Assembly: GCA_028015205.1 (NCBI GenBank)
Contig: CM051510.1
Coordinates: 32,550,580-32,614,579, forward strand
DNA from: Mytilisepta virgata
Taxonomy: Eukaryota; Mollusca; Bivalvia; Mytilida; Mytilidae
Length of the DNA stretch: 64,000 nt
Direction of reading: 5' to 3'
A model generated the notes under the pieces. It saw only the letters and a list, made by a program, of their open reading frames with translations. It was not told the origin of the DNA and made no database searches. This document shows, in pieces, positions 21,101 to 36,100 of the stretch. How positions within the stretch are numbered: position 1 is the first letter of the stretch; every line of letters starts with the position of its first letter. The position numbers and the translations under genes were made by a program.

Positions 21101-24100
21101 ATCAATTTTTACCCATTGTTGGGCTATTATCATGAAAAAATCACAGTTCCACAACTAAACGTTTATTCATACTTTCCCTAAAGATGAAGTGGACCAATCT
21201 GAATAAATTTAACTTAAAAAAACTATAGGAATTTGGTAAATTTGGGGTTTTCCTCATTTTTTTTTTTAACAAAGAGCATATAATTTCAAATTCTTTGTTA
21301 TAAATGATTGAAAAAATGCATATTGAAGAATGTTAACAATAAAAAATTGATATGGGGTGTACATATTTCTTTGTACCCCTCACACATTTTTTCAACATTT
21401 TGGCTGATGAAAATTTGAAAATGTTATTACTCAAAAACTACTTATTGTAAATACATAATTTTTTCACTGAGTTTAGTTGGATAATAATATTTTTTGAATT
21501 CATTTGACATGTTTTGGAAATAATTCCCGAACGATATTTCAATGAGACTGAAACATCAGAAGAATACATCCTTAATGAGATTTTGAACAGTGAACATCTC
21601 TTTTTATGTACTTGTGATGGATGCTGATAAGCTGAAACATTTGATCCTTTTGATGTTTATTTTTGTTTGTATGTTTTGATTATATTTTTATATTTATGTT
21701 TGTTTTTTACCTTAACCTCATTCAACATCTCATTAGCTTTTTACCATTTGCATATTACAGAAATTCCCATTCACTTTGAGAAAAATTTAAACCTTCGGGA
21801 TAGTTCTGATATAGTTTAAACTGGCCAAAACAGAAAATTACCAAACTGAAATTAAAGAGAATTAGAAGAATAATTTTCTTTTTTTAGATCAGTTACACTA
21901 GTGGTGCATAATTTTAACTATCCTGAAGAAAATTTTACTAGGCCTGGGCATCAGGGTATGGCCAAAACAGAAAATTACCAAACTGATATTAAAGAGAATT
22001 AGAAAAATAATTTTCTTTTATTAGATCAGTTACACTAGTGGTGTAAAATTTTAACTATCCTGAAGAAAATTTTGCTAGGCCTGGGCATCAGGGTATAAGC
22101 AAAAAGCAAAGATGGAACTGTATTTCCCCGTGCTTTGAATTAAAGAGAGTCAGCAGTAGGTAAAATATTTTGATTAATGATAATATTCAGAATAAGTTTC
22201 ACACCTTGAAGAATTTGATGTTTACCATATAATTGGCTGAACAATTTAGAAGGAGAGGACAATATAAGTCATCAGATAAAGTTATCCACTTAAGATATGG
22301 ATGAGATTTATACAGGTGAAATAAGTTCACCTGTAATTAACCTGAGTGATGAACCAACTCTAGTTTCGGGTATGAAATATGAGCTGGTGAAATTTAAAAT
22401 ATGGGTGGACAAATGTTGAAGGAGTTAAAATTGATGCGATAAATGTCTAGTCTAACTTAAATTTTATATAGTTTAAAAATCAATAAAAAAGGTATGCCTT
22501 TGTAATTCTATCTATGTCCAGAATTCGAACTACAGGTATTTTGAATAATTGAAATTCAAAACGTACACATTTTTAGTTTGGATAGTGGTAAACAAGTTTT
22601 TGATTAGGCCAAGTAATCTATGTTTATTGTCAAAAAGGGACAAAATTTACATTTGCATAAGTAATTTCCCAGCATGAAACAGAATTTTGAATTTAATAAA
22701 TTTGAGGTGAAACCGAAAATAAAGATTTTCAACAAAAAATTTTCTTTAAAGATAAACGCAGTAAAACACAAAGAATTGCATTGATTCTGTATCTCTTGGC
22801 ATTGTCAGATTTGCATCTGATGAAGGAGGTTTTGGCCTCCGAAATATAACGCAATTCTTTCTGTTTTAATGAGAAATAAAGAAATAGTGCAGAAAATAGA
22901 GGGCAAATAGAGATAAAATTCTAAATATGTTGATTTACATTCATGTAATAGTCGCACTCTTTATTTGATTTTCAAGTCCTTTAGAAAAAGTTTCAAACAG
23001 ATTAACCCATATGGCAAAACTACTTTAATGGATATAGTAGTATATTTTCACAACTTTCTTATAAGTCATTGACTTTGTCACTTTTTTTCACAAAGGTGAC
23101 ATGAATAGGCCTTTGGTCAAGGTGGAGTTAGCATTTTTTTTTATGAATAAATGAGGCAAATGAAAAAAGTTTTTGTTTTTGATTAACTTTCATGTACTTA
23201 ATGAAACACTTGAACACTTGAGGGATAGATTAATGGATTTGGAGTAGTAGGACTTCTTTTATGGATCTTTATTAACTGCCTTGGTGGTCTTGTGGTAGCG
23301 TGCTTGCTTCGAGTGCGGAAGGTTGCGGGTTCAATCCCTACCGGGTCAAACCAAAGACATTAAAATTGGTATTTGCTGCTTCTTCGTCACGCATGTGGCA
23401 TCTAGGAGGAAGAGCAAAGATCTACTGGTCTGCTCGGAGTCAGTACAATGTGTCCGAATGGGGTGATATGTCTTCAGGACAGTTACCTTGTGAGCTAGCA
23501 CATTAAAAATCCAGCTCAGCGTGTCGGTCTAGTACAAAGCAGGGATCATATTCATTATCATACATGTTCTCATCCTGATATGCACCTCGCTGCCACTGGA
23601 CGTTAAACAGCAATTCAATACCAAATTTTTTAACTTTTTTAGATGTTTTGGTTTTGGCATTTTAATATGCAACTTGGCACTATACGAATATGTAATAACC
23701 TTATCCAAATTTTGTCTGGTAAAAATACAATCCACCTGGGAATTAAAAATTTACAGTATAATCCAAAAGATGAAATTTTATGTGTACTGACTTCAACGGA
23801 AAAGTTATTTCTTTACTTTGGACTTCACTGTTCAAAATTATGGTTATTCTTTTACAAGATAACTAGAACTACAAACTTAATTGATTTTTACCACCAGCAG
23901 AATTTCATTTCCTTATAAGATAAACTTTACACAGTTCATGAATTCATTAACTTTCAGAGAATTACATTATGTATGCATCATGTATTGATATCAGCTTGGA
24001 CAAAGTAATTGAATTTGTTATCCTGATACCAAATTTGGTAAAGTTAACAAATTCAGAGTTTTCCAGAACTGATTTCATTTGTATGTGGTAGTAGGTTAGG

Positions 24101-27100
24101 GCATAGCCTGAGCGGCCAAGTGATGTAGATAGTTTGTCTTGACTTCTACTAGACACATTGTATACATGGCAAGTGTTTCACCACAATTTTCATTGACAAG
24201 GGAAGCATTCTCTCAGTATTCTGATTGGTTGATAGTTGGGGTATACATATTAAGAATCAAATACACTGTATTCTGATTGGTTGATAGTCGGGGTAGTTTT
24301 AGACAATTCTTATTTTCCCTATAGATATAATGAATACATTCACAAACGGAGTATTTGCTATGTGGATTTTTCCATTCTTACCCTTTACAGAGGGGATTTG
24401 AGAAAAAAAAATCCTGTAAAGTCTATATCAGTGTTGGGTTGTGTAATTAATAAATTATAAAGTCAAGAAATACCAAAGGGATATTCAAAGGAGAGAAAAA
24501 TCGTAACAACTGACAAACTCCGGAGAACAACGAAGACAAGACCAAAACAATACATGCACTACAATTAAAAACTAAAAACATATGAACAACATGGACCCTG
24601 TCAAAAAACAGGAGATAGACTCAGGTGCTCAGGAAGAGTAAGCAGTCTCTGCTTCCTGCAGGACACCGCCATGCTGCCCATGTCAAATCCGGTATGAGGA
24701 AGGGATAGCATCAATGGAACAGGTCCATTTTCATTTAGGAAACGTTTTTTTCATACCTGTCAACCAAATCATTATCATAAGTGATAAGGATACATGTAAA
24801 TTTGTATTTGCTAAGAATGATTCCTTGCCTTGCGGCTCAGTATATTTTATTATCTCTCAACTAGTAATTTTTTTCCAGACATCCCTACCGATCATGATAT
24901 ATCTGTTCAGAAACTGGCCACCAGGGATATTTTATCATCTCATGTCTAGGATTTTTTTGCAAATATCCCTCCCCATCAAAATATATATGTTAAGAAGCTG
25001 GCCACCACGGATATTTTGGATAAATTCTTTACATAACTCTAAATTCATATGACAAAAGTTACACATGTTACAGGAAAAAGAACTGCAATGGTGATAGACC
25101 ATCATTCATTTCAGTTAAGTTGTGCAAATTATTTCAAATATAAATTTTTCAAATTTCATTAGCAAATCACAAAATTAATGAAATTGCATTTCCTGTTATA
25201 ATTTACACACAATAAACATGATAAAAATTATTTTAAGGGCAAATATAAAGATTAGTATGATGGATACAATATACACAGCCCTAGTACAAAACTTACGTCA
25301 TGATTATATCAGTTTCTAGGGGAAATTTTAACAATTTATGCAAATGAGTTTCAGTAAATATCTTAAATTTCCTGATTTTGTGATAACTTTTTGTTTGAAA
25401 AACTTCAAAGAATTTAACATTCGTACAGGGCCACAGGTATAACAATTCCTTTTATTTGTCTTAAAGCTTTTAAGATGCAATTAAACTAGTGTTGTTGATG
25501 TTGCATAGATTTTGTACTAGTTTAGTATATATAACCTAAAAATAGTACATCTTATGACATCTTTCCTGAACTCTCAAAGTTTTCATTAAGTGAAAGAAAA
25601 TCTTTGTTGATATTTGATAACACTTTTATTCTGCAACAATACATACAGTTATATAACAAGTACATGTTTACAAGTTCAAAAATTTAAATACTTATCCTGT
25701 GTATACAGGTTTACCTTTCAAGGTCATAATGTACCAATTTCATATACAGTCAAACCTGCTGTAGCGACCACCTGTATTAAGCAATAACCTGTCTTAAAGG
25801 ACCATAATTTTAAATTCCCTTTCCTTTACTGAATTCTATATAAAATAAAGATGTATATAAAGACCACCTGTCTTTAATGACCATAATTTTGCACTCCCTT
25901 GAAAGGTCACATACATGTAAGACAGGTTTGACTATGACATTGTCAAGTTGATAATATCGATATTAGTCTTGTCACAAAATCAGCACATAAGTAATGCTTT
26001 TATTGCTGTTCTTCATCTTAAAGTTGCAAGAAGGGCTTCAAAGCAAAAACTTATTCCTCATTACACAAGGTCAAGACAGCTTCTAGTATTGATGCATTGT
26101 AGTCTGATCAGAATTCCTTGTAAAATGAACCGCCTCGTTGTTATGGTAGCGTGTTCGCCTCAAGTGCCGAAGGTCGTGGATTCTATCACCATCCAGGTCA
26201 AACCAAAGACATTAAAATCGGTATTTGCTGCTTTTCGATCAATCATGCCAGATTTAGGACTAAGACCTAAGGAATGGTCAACTTCGAGTCAGTATAATGT
26301 GTCCGGATTGGGTGATACATGTATGTCTTTCTGCAAACTGTTAATTCTTGAGCTAGCACATTAAAAATCAGGCTCAGCTTGTTGATGTCATTTGGTAGTA
26401 CAAAGCGGGGTTCATATACATACCATATCAACATGTTTTCGTCCTGATATGCACTTAATGGCTGCCACTGGACTTTAAACAATAATATCATCCATCCATC
26501 CTTGCAAAATGTGGATCATATCTTTGTAATTAAACATTAGCATACTTGTAGGAAGGGACAGGGCAGAATTTTTTAAGAATGGATGTTCAGACTTTTTAAT
26601 TATACTTTTTGGGAAAAGCTAATATAAAAAGTAGAATAGATTCTGGAACTTTTGGTAAAGTGCAGTATCCTTCAACAAACAAAAATATTTTTAAAGGCGC
26701 ACAGACTTGTATTACTTTGAAGTATCAGATGGACTGAATTGCAAATTTAAAGTATTCATATCATTAAATATGCATGTGAAATTGAAATCAAGATTAAAGA
26801 TTTTAATTAGTACCTGTCCAGGTGAAAGTTGACAGGTAAGAAAAGACCAAAGATGATCTTTGTACTTTTATTGACTTATATTACCACAAAGGGCAGAGAT
26901 ATTATTGTACTTTCACTAACATCAACAATAAAATTGTACAGAATACTTGTGTTTTACCTGTTCTTTAAGTGACCTTTGCTTAGTTACACCTGTAAATTTA
27001 GCCACAAATATGTAATACAAATGTAAGAAATGTGATTTTGATGTAAGGTGTGATTAATGAATGATTTTGGATTTCCTATCCTGTCAGTCAATGTTTGTAC

Positions 27101-30100
27101 AATGACATGTATCATCAATCCATAGATTTGGTTGATTTTAGAATTTACACTGCATAGCAGCTATATTGCACACTGAAACAAACACAAGTATCCCACATGA
27201 ATACTTACATTTGCTCCTTGTTGAAGGCCACACACAGTGATGTGTAGATTTATTTATTATTTTCCCTTGTTCAGTATAAGAATAAGATATTGTCTCATTG
27301 ATGCTCATCACATATTCTTATGTTTTAATATATTATGCATATATATTCTAATTTAAATTTTGCTTAATGTTACAGGTATTACAGAATTTAGGAAAAGCAG
27401 AAAAGACATCAGATGAAAGATTTGATGAACATGTACACAAACTTGATAAGCAACAGGTAAAAATATTTTCTGTCATTACAATAACCCATTTATATCATTT
27501 TATATGAGGTGTATTTGACTCCAACCCTTCACAAGTCATAGGAAGGTGTGTTTGATTCCAGCCTTTGGTAGTTGTCAGCTTTAGCATTTAAGATCAATGA
27601 TTCTTTTGGGTATTACTGTTTCTTGTGCAATATACATACCAGTAAGAAATGTTCACCACAGTATAATATGTAGTGTAGAAAGATGCATAAAATGTACAAA
27701 AGAAAAATAAATAAAATCTTTAGTTAGTGTAACATCATTCGCTACATTTGATTCCCAGTATGTTTTTTTTTTTACTTTTTTACTACCTTTTTTCTCAAAA
27801 AATTTTGGAATATCACATTTTTTATTCTTTTAGAACTAAGACAGAATTAACATAGTCAAAGCTTAATTGAGTATCTCTGATTGCTGTACAGACTGTGTTT
27901 TCAATAGCAGTTTTAATGTAAAATGACAATATACATTTGTTTTGCAGGAAGTTGCACACAGATTCCAAAAAGAACTCAGGAATTACATACATTGTGCCAA
28001 AGGTATATTTTGAGTTTTATCATCCAGAAAGTAAATAATTATAGTATAACTAATGTTTTAAATCGAATACATAAAATTTACAAGTGACCAAACAATACAT
28101 TCAGATTTTCTGTTACTTGTAAATCAGAGTACCCCTGTCCCGGTGGATGGGGGGGGGACACTTACTATATATATGAGATGCTAGGTATGTTCTGACAAAA
28201 GGGGCCGTGTTTTTTTTTTTTTTTTGGAAAAAAGACTGTAAAGGGGTATACTTTTTTTCTCTTTTCTACAAAGAGGTAATATCTGACTATCTGGTATGGA
28301 GTTATATGTCAAGAACATCTGGAATGGGATTGTAATTTGAAGGAATTTCAGTCACAGTCACATTTAAAAAAGAAACTTACATACTTACATGGGGAAAACA
28401 AACATAAGACAAGTAGTTAAAGCCAAATCTGGATGTCAGTGTGCTACATTTTGAATAAGAATAAGAAACTATCATTATCAAAATCCAGTTAAAGGTCAAA
28501 TTAACTGTATCTCATTACAATCATAGAGTTATCAAGGTTCATTTCCAACCATGTAATTAGCATAATACAGGAGTTAGAGGTTAATTTAGGGTATCTTATT
28601 AACTTCAAACAGGTGTTCAGATAAACAAAGGTTTTAGTATTGGATATACCCCTGAGGATAAAAAAGGAGAAAAGATAGGTTTTAAGAAAGAGTGTCTTTC
28701 AGGAATTCACTTTGTGCAAAGATAAACTATAATAAATGCAGAATTTCTGGTTATATTTTATGGCATCATGGTAGGAATAAGGATATATGTTTATGATAGT
28801 AAGAGAAAAAGGTTCTAATAAGACCAAATTGTGTTAGACACTGCATCTTGTCCCTTTTGTGATGTCTTGCCTCTGATGCCGTGATGTGACATACATTTGT
28901 AAGATAAATCAAACTCACAGTGAGGCATTTTTCCATTATGCTATTTCAGCTGACTGATACAACGATGCTTTTAAGTAGCAGAGAATCTATAATGTTCTGG
29001 TTTTAGTGGTACAAACCGTATAATGTGAAAAACACTTTATATATTTGTCTAAATCTTCTAAAATAATACTATATTGCATAAAACCATGTTGGAAAGGAGT
29101 TGGGGGGAAAGTTCCTAAAGGGGAAAAAGCAAATTTGCAGATTTGAAAAATAAAAATTGGGAAATGTAAGAAATTGAAAGCGGGGAGGGGGAGACCTGAT
29201 TGGTGAAATGACAAACATATACATGGTTTCAGAGAAAAAACATCATTTTCTTGTAGATTTGTTGAATAAATAAAGGATTTTAATTTAACTTAATCTATTA
29301 GAAATAGATATTAAAAGAGTCCAAAAATAACTGATCTATTTATACAGGAAATAATTAGGAATCCTATTTATTTCCTGTGGCCTATAATATATAATATAGG
29401 CCTTGTTACAATTCTTTCATCTTAACCTTAGACACCCACCAATGTCTTAAGAAAATAGGTTTAGGCTTTTTTAAAAATGGTCAAGGAATTTGGTAGGAAT
29501 GATATGAACTTTTAAACAAAAATCACAAGAGTATCTTTTTTGGCTTGGCATATATCTTTATACTAGAAAGAAATCAAGTCATAAGACAAAAATTAGTTCC
29601 TTGGCCTAATACTTTCTGTTATTTAAGAGCTCATTGTGATGTGAAATTCCTTTACCTATGTATACTATTAAAGTTTCAGATGAGCAGATTTTATTTGTGA
29701 AATTGTAAATGATATCTTCATTTTATATCGAAGCATTGTGTGGTTATCATTGTAATATTAAATGTCTTGTTGACTGCCGTACTTTATGTAAATAAAATGG
29801 GACAGATCCTTCAAAAATAATTTCAGAGTAATCTATTGTGGCTAAAACACAAATTGCTGTGGCATCTGCTATGATAGACCGAGTGGGGGGTTGATTTGTT
29901 TAGAAGGCATGGAGAATTAAATGACTGAATTTTCAAATTTTAGAGGAATAGAAAATCTTCATGAAGTTTGCAGTGTCATTATTTTGTTGTTTCTTTGGAA
30001 AAAAATTATTACTAAAATCTGACAAACTTTTTGTACGTTTGTATATATATATATATATTTATATGCAAAATTTATCATTTCTAAATTAAGAACACTTTAA

Positions 30101-33100
30101 TATTTGCACTAGAATTACCAATTTTCTTTATATTTTTTCATTTTATATAATTTTGTCATGTAAAAGACATATATTACAATTTAAAATCTGCCATCTCAGA
30201 ATAGTGCTTATAAAACAATGGATACCAGTAGTTATATAGGAATATATTTGTCCTTGACCTAAAGGAAGATATCAGTGAACATTTAAAAAATGTCAACAAA
30301 CTGTGCATGTACCAATTTCCTCATTGGAAGTAATCTTTTGATCTTTTGATATAGGTTTTACCCCTAATTTCATATTACAATCAATGTATAATTGAAGTGT
30401 GATTTTACACCCAATTTAAACCTAATTTAATTTAAGGACAATTTTTAATGACTGTATTTTTTAACAAGTTAATGGCTAGTTTTTTGTACATGATTAATTT
30501 GCACTTTCTGTGTAAAGTGTATGAATACGTTAAGCCAGATATAATTTTAACGTGACACGTTTGACAACAATATTTATTCCTTAAGGTGCTTTAATGTAGT
30601 ATATTTTCTTACACAAATTTTGTTTACGAATAAAGTTGAAATAATATTTTAAACTGACAACAGTGGTTTATTGCTATAGACCAAGGATATGATGACCTTT
30701 AGCATTTTAATTCTGAAATTAAGTTTGTGCATTGATGCATAAAAGGAATGTGATCTTATGGAACATGGTATATATTTACCTGTCAGCATGTTGTCTTAAA
30801 TACATGAACATACATATACCAAATCTCTAGTAGACAAAATTTGATAAAACCCCTCCACATCTTTTATGTCACCAAGTATGAACTTACATGTACGATATTA
30901 TTCTATGGCTTAACAAAAATATGTGTTTAGGGTTTTCCAGTCTGACCCAAAAGCTTTATTGTTGACATTGTTGTACAAGTTATAAATATTCAGGTGGAAA
31001 ATATTTTTTAGCACAATGAAAAAATTACCTACCTACCTACCCTACATATTATAAGCATAAAACTCGAAACAAATATTTTTTTTTTTTATTTTGCCAAAAA
31101 AGAATATTAAAAAAATTGATTTTATGATGTTTTTATTCATGAATCAAAGATGGATGATTTTCTTTAATTCAATTACGGAAAATAGTAGAACCAAACTGTA
31201 TATTCGGATGAGAGAGTTTTGTGACTGATGAAGTCCAAATAAGCTAAAAGGTACTGAAATAATAAAATAACAATATGATCGTAGGCAGTGTTTCTATATG
31301 GCTGTTTTCAACTTTAATGGTTATAGCCAAGGTTGTGAACCCTTCCTTTAAAATCAAGTATAATAATTTTGGCGTCCAGCATAAACTTTCCTTTAAAGAT
31401 CTTCTCCTCTGAAACCACTGGGCCAGTTGGAACCAAACTTTGCAGGAATGATGTTTGTGAGGTCCTCTACAAAATATTCTCATTTCATTAAAAAAAATGG
31501 CTGCCATGGGCAATTCTTGATTCTGATTGTTTGACGCTTTAAAATTCTGAAACTTGCATGTGCAAATAATTTGTTAATTGGATCAAATTATGTTTATGAT
31601 GTCCGTTACAAAGATTTCTCATTTCGTCCTGATTTGGGCAAATACATGGCCACCATGGGCAGTTCTTGTTTCTGATTGACTGATATAAAGAAATCTTTTT
31701 CTCTGAAATCACTTGGTCAATTGGAATGAAACTTGACAGTGAAGCAATGGTCCTTAGGTGGTCCTCTTTCAGAATTATATCCGATGACCATCCTTTATCC
31801 AAGATGCCCAACAGATCAGAACATAGTTTAACATAGGCCCGTTTGGGAAATTTACTTAAAGATCTTGTATAAAACCAATTTGCCAATTGGAACAAAAGTT
31901 GACAGCAATAGTCCTTAGTTGGTACACTTTCAGAATTATATCCAATGACCTGTCTGCCATTGAAGATGGCTGTCAGAGAGGAACTTAGTTTAACATATAA
32001 CCTAATAGGAAAGTTCACTGAAAGCTTCTTTTGTTTGAAACCAATGAGCCAATTGGAACTTGCCAGCAGTGTTCCAGACTGTCAAATTTCAATTGTACAT
32101 TTTACTCCCCCCTTTCAAAAACCCTGGATCCACTCCTGATGCTTGCAACCATGTTTTCAGTCAAATTACAGGATTACATTATACAGTATACATGTATTTT
32201 AGACTTCTCGTGATTATAAAGTCCTAAATTGTAATGCATGCTTGTGATATGATTTATATAGTTGTTTTTGTTGTATTAATAAATATGTCATATGTTTTTT
32301 TTCAGGTCGACTTCCTTTAAAATTAATTACCCATCAAGTTTTGAAGTATTTAACAATTAAAATCTCTTGTACATGTAAAAAAGCATAACATTTTATCAAA
32401 ACAAAATTTCTGTCACTTTTCCTGCTTTATAAGGATACATACAATTTAATGGGGAGAAGGGGGGGGGGGGGGGTGCAGAAACCCAGTATTAGTGTGGTTT
32501 ACTTAATTCAAAATATGCTATTATATTGTATATGATTGCAGGTGATATTGAATCCATTTCTTATTTTGACACATTTTTGAGATGTTTTTTTACACTTTTT
32601 CCCCAATTCCCTCTTTGTCCCCTGCTGAAAAAATCAAGTGGTTGTTTCCTAATAATTATTTGTGTTGCTGCATTTATAACATGTATAAGGAGATTTTCAT
32701 GACGAAAATATTTGGTCATTATATTAGATTATTATACCTCTAATCAGAATCTAGGAATTTGATTGGTAGTTGACCAAACATTAAAATCGGCAAATCATCT
32801 CGAAATGCCTACTTAAACAGAAATGACCTCTCGTGCGTTATAATGACTCCATCTGGACAAGAAACTGACCACCTATATTACTTGAAAATGGAAGTAAAAC
32901 TACTCACACAAATATTATTGTTAATGAGTCTAATGATTTTTTTACAACATGTGTTCAAAAGCTCAGAGATACCAGTAAAACATGTTCAAACTCACCAAAA
33001 TATGATAATTTAGAACAATTTGTCCAAGGAAAGCTGTCAGATGAAAATTTCTTTATACCACCAGGAAAGATAAATGATATATTTTCAAGTCTAACTAAAT

Positions 33101-36100
33101 TAGATGTAAATAAATCTGCAGGGACAGACAATATTGGTCTCAGATTAAGTGCTCCATTTATTTTATCCTCCTTCACATTTATTTTTAACAAAATGATAGA
33201 TAAGGGCATTTTTCCTGATGTTTTAAAAAATGCAAAGGTATCACCCATTTTCAAGTCTGGAAAATGATCTACCAACAAATTACAGACCAATATCAGTACT
33301 GCCTACCATCTCTAAGCTAATAGAACGACATTTTAAAAAACATTTATATAATTATTTATCCAAGTTTATTCTCCTTCATCCAGCACAATCCAGATTTAGG
33401 CCAGGACATTAATGTCAAACAGCTCTCATTAATATCACTGATAATTTTTAAGAAGAAATGAATAATGGACATTTAAACCTTGCAATTCTCTTCGATTTAA
33501 AAAAAGCTTTTGATGTTGTAGATCATGAAATCCTTAGTAAAAAGTTAAAAAATTTATCATTGTGATGAAAACAGTGTTTCTTTTTTTGAATCTTACTTGT
33601 ATAATAGAACACAGCAAGTTCAAATTGGAAATTTTCAATCAGATAAACAGCCCATTAAGTTTGGTGTTCTCCAAGGTTCAATACGGGACCTCTCTTATTC
33701 ATTATGTATATAAATGACTTGCCATTACACATAAAAAATTATAGAACTGATTTATATGCTGATGATTCAACTATATACTTCTCTGGTAAAGTAATAAGGG
33801 AATTACAACCCAAAGTACAAGACTTAACTGAAATAGAAAAATTGTGCAATAACAACAAGATGTTTGTAAATTGCAGTAAGACAAAATGTATGGTAATTGG
33901 AACAAGACAAAAAATTTTGTCACAGACTGTCAATCCTGTCTTAACAATAAATTCAGAAATTTTGCAAAATTCTAAGTGTGAAAAATTGTTGGGAGTAAAA
34001 GTTGACACCAACTTAAATTGGACACATCAAATTGATCAAGGATGCTCAAAAATTTCTAGTCGGATCTACCTCCTATCAAAAATCAAAAAGTTTTTAAATC
34101 TTGATTCAAGAAAGCTTTTTTAATCTGGCTATATTCTTCCACTAATTGAATATTGTATAATTATTTGGGGAAACTGCAGTATTGATAGTCTCAACCGTGT
34201 TATAAAACTGCAAAAAAGGGCAGCAAGGCCTTTTCTTGATGCAGATTTTCTTGCTCCATCAGCTCCTTTAACAAAAGAACTGGGATGGATGACGGTTGAA
34301 AACAGAATTGCATACCATAAATGTACCTTTACCTTCAAATGTTTAAATAATGAATCCTCTTTATATTTGACTGATTTAATTTTTATGTCCCAAAACTCCT
34401 CATGATGTCAACATGCGGAAGTGAGGTCCCTTAACCTGACCGACTCGATGACCGGACCTGACTTCGGCCATTGGCCTCAGTCAGGTCAGGTCACCTCGTA
34501 GATCAGGTCTCTGGTCCTCAATTCCCCATGCTGACATCATGAGGAGTAATTAATTGTATAATAGGGTGGAGTGCAGGGGCTTGGTATCAGTAGTTAGAAC
34601 ATTAAAATGTCTCCTGAAGCAGTAAATTTAAAGTATCAATATTGAAATACTAGAAACTGAGCTGGGGATACCCTCGGGACTCACCAGCAGTGGTATCAAT
34701 TCAGTGGTTAAAAAATTCTTTGGTACCAATTTTGATACACATTTTGTCGATTTACAAAAATATTAAATTGATTTCTGTTGTTTTTCAGCCATGGAGGTAG
34801 CGTCTAAGTCATTCTATAATGTTTTGTCAGACACATACGAAGAAGCATGGAAAGATCAAGCAAAACTCAGGGAAACATTGCAGGTATAAACATTGTTTAT
34901 TCTTTATCATGAGTCAATCTTGAGTTGTAATTTGGGTTTATCCTACTCTGTCTGTTGCTGGGAGCACTCGTGGGCATGCAGTGAGATGCAAGATTTATTT
35001 CACTGTTTAGGACCTTTCTGTTATTTTAAGATGAAGAACAACAAAAGCGCTATTTCTTTGTTTGGAGTTTTGTCATGTATGTGTGAGGGAATTTACATCA
35101 AAATGAAATCCACCAAATTGTAAAAAAGATGAATTACATAATCAAATTTTTTTTCATAATTGTTTTTATAATAATTTATCCAATATTGCAATTTTTTTCA
35201 CCTGGCACAATAATTTCTAATACATTAAATCCGAAAACCTTTTGATTCACACTTAATATAATATATTACTATTGACTTTCCATTATCTAAATTATTGTAT
35301 TTTATTATAGTCTTTAGAACTGATGTGGTCAGATTATATACAACATTTACAAGAATCAGTACAAGACCCACTCAATACATACACAAGTCATTTCGCACCA
35401 TTAAAGGTAAGATCATGCTGTTAGGTAAATATTACTAGGAAAGAAACAGATGCAAAAATTTACCAATGTGAGTGATGTAACCAAATTTTATTGGTGGGGC
35501 ATTTGCAATAACCATACAACATGTATTAGTGTTTATACTAAGATGAAATAGTTACTGACAGCACGGACCATGACGGTAATATGTTTGGAGAATGCCACAC
35601 TCCCTGCACTCTAAAGACTCTTTCTGTCATTTTCGAATGGCCACTACAGAAGGCTAAATTATCCCACCCTACCCAACCATCCTCCTTTTACAGTGGCAGT
35701 CAGAATTGATTCCCTTTTGTGTACCATTCCACCATTATTTGAAATATTTGATAAATTGAACTGCTTCTCGTCCTGAAGAAGCATGAAATATTTGCCGCTG
35801 GACGTTCAGCATCAATCAGTCAATCAATAGTTACAATTTACCGTTATAAATAATTAAATTTTTTGAAAATGAAAGAGTATCTTGTTGGCATAGCTGTGTC
35901 CTTACATGGTGATTGTTTTACCCTTTTGTGGGTCATATAAAAGATAATAATGAAACAAATGATTAAAACACCAGCAGATATTTAAAAATGAAAATTGATG
36001 TGTCAGATGGGCATGATGGGACATGATCAACATTCATAAAACTTGCATTTTGGGTTTTGTTCAGTAATATCCTATTATATGTGTAGTGATGATATCCTGT

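Larger units (their letters stand above)
12121..27375 (+). other. Intron 1 (15.3 kb)
   Basis: Holds inverted-end elements, the 192-bp tandem-repeat element, the Helitron, two SINEs and family C repeat described separately. The stretches 12121-13034, 13567-16639, 17623-18486, 20443-21822, 22097-23277, 24726-25747 and 26502-27375 are AT-rich with no supported exon. A retrotransposon-like 3' end (TTTATTTTCATTAAACATTA, about 15185) is weakly suggested. Confidence 0.85.
28003..34788 (+). other. Intron 3 (6.8 kb)
   Basis: Contains poly-G tracts near 28150 and 32459-32473, a (TA)n tract near 30042, a family F tandem-unit repeat, a decayed LINE and a palindromic element, listed separately. The stretches 28003-31309 and 32101-32889 are AT-rich with nothing else supported. 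Confidence 0.85.

Noticed and set aside
22750..22870. GATGAAGGAGGTTTTGGCCTCC motif resembling sequence near some retroelement ends
   Set aside because: No coding or boundary evidence supports an element here.
23278..23352. Possible tRNA gene from box A and box B motifs
   Set aside because: The motifs head a SINE with body and tail present in three copies. The cloverleaf is not complete, so it is not a functional tRNA gene.
25948..26364. 138-codon plus-strand open frame
   Set aside because: Its 3' half is a tRNA-derived SINE and the rest is AT-rich intron; no protein family resemblance.
31539..32018. 159-codon minus-strand open frame, the longest complete frame in the window
   Set aside because: It lies wholly in tandem units of the family F repeat, and its protein repeats with the DNA units. 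There is no domain resemblance.
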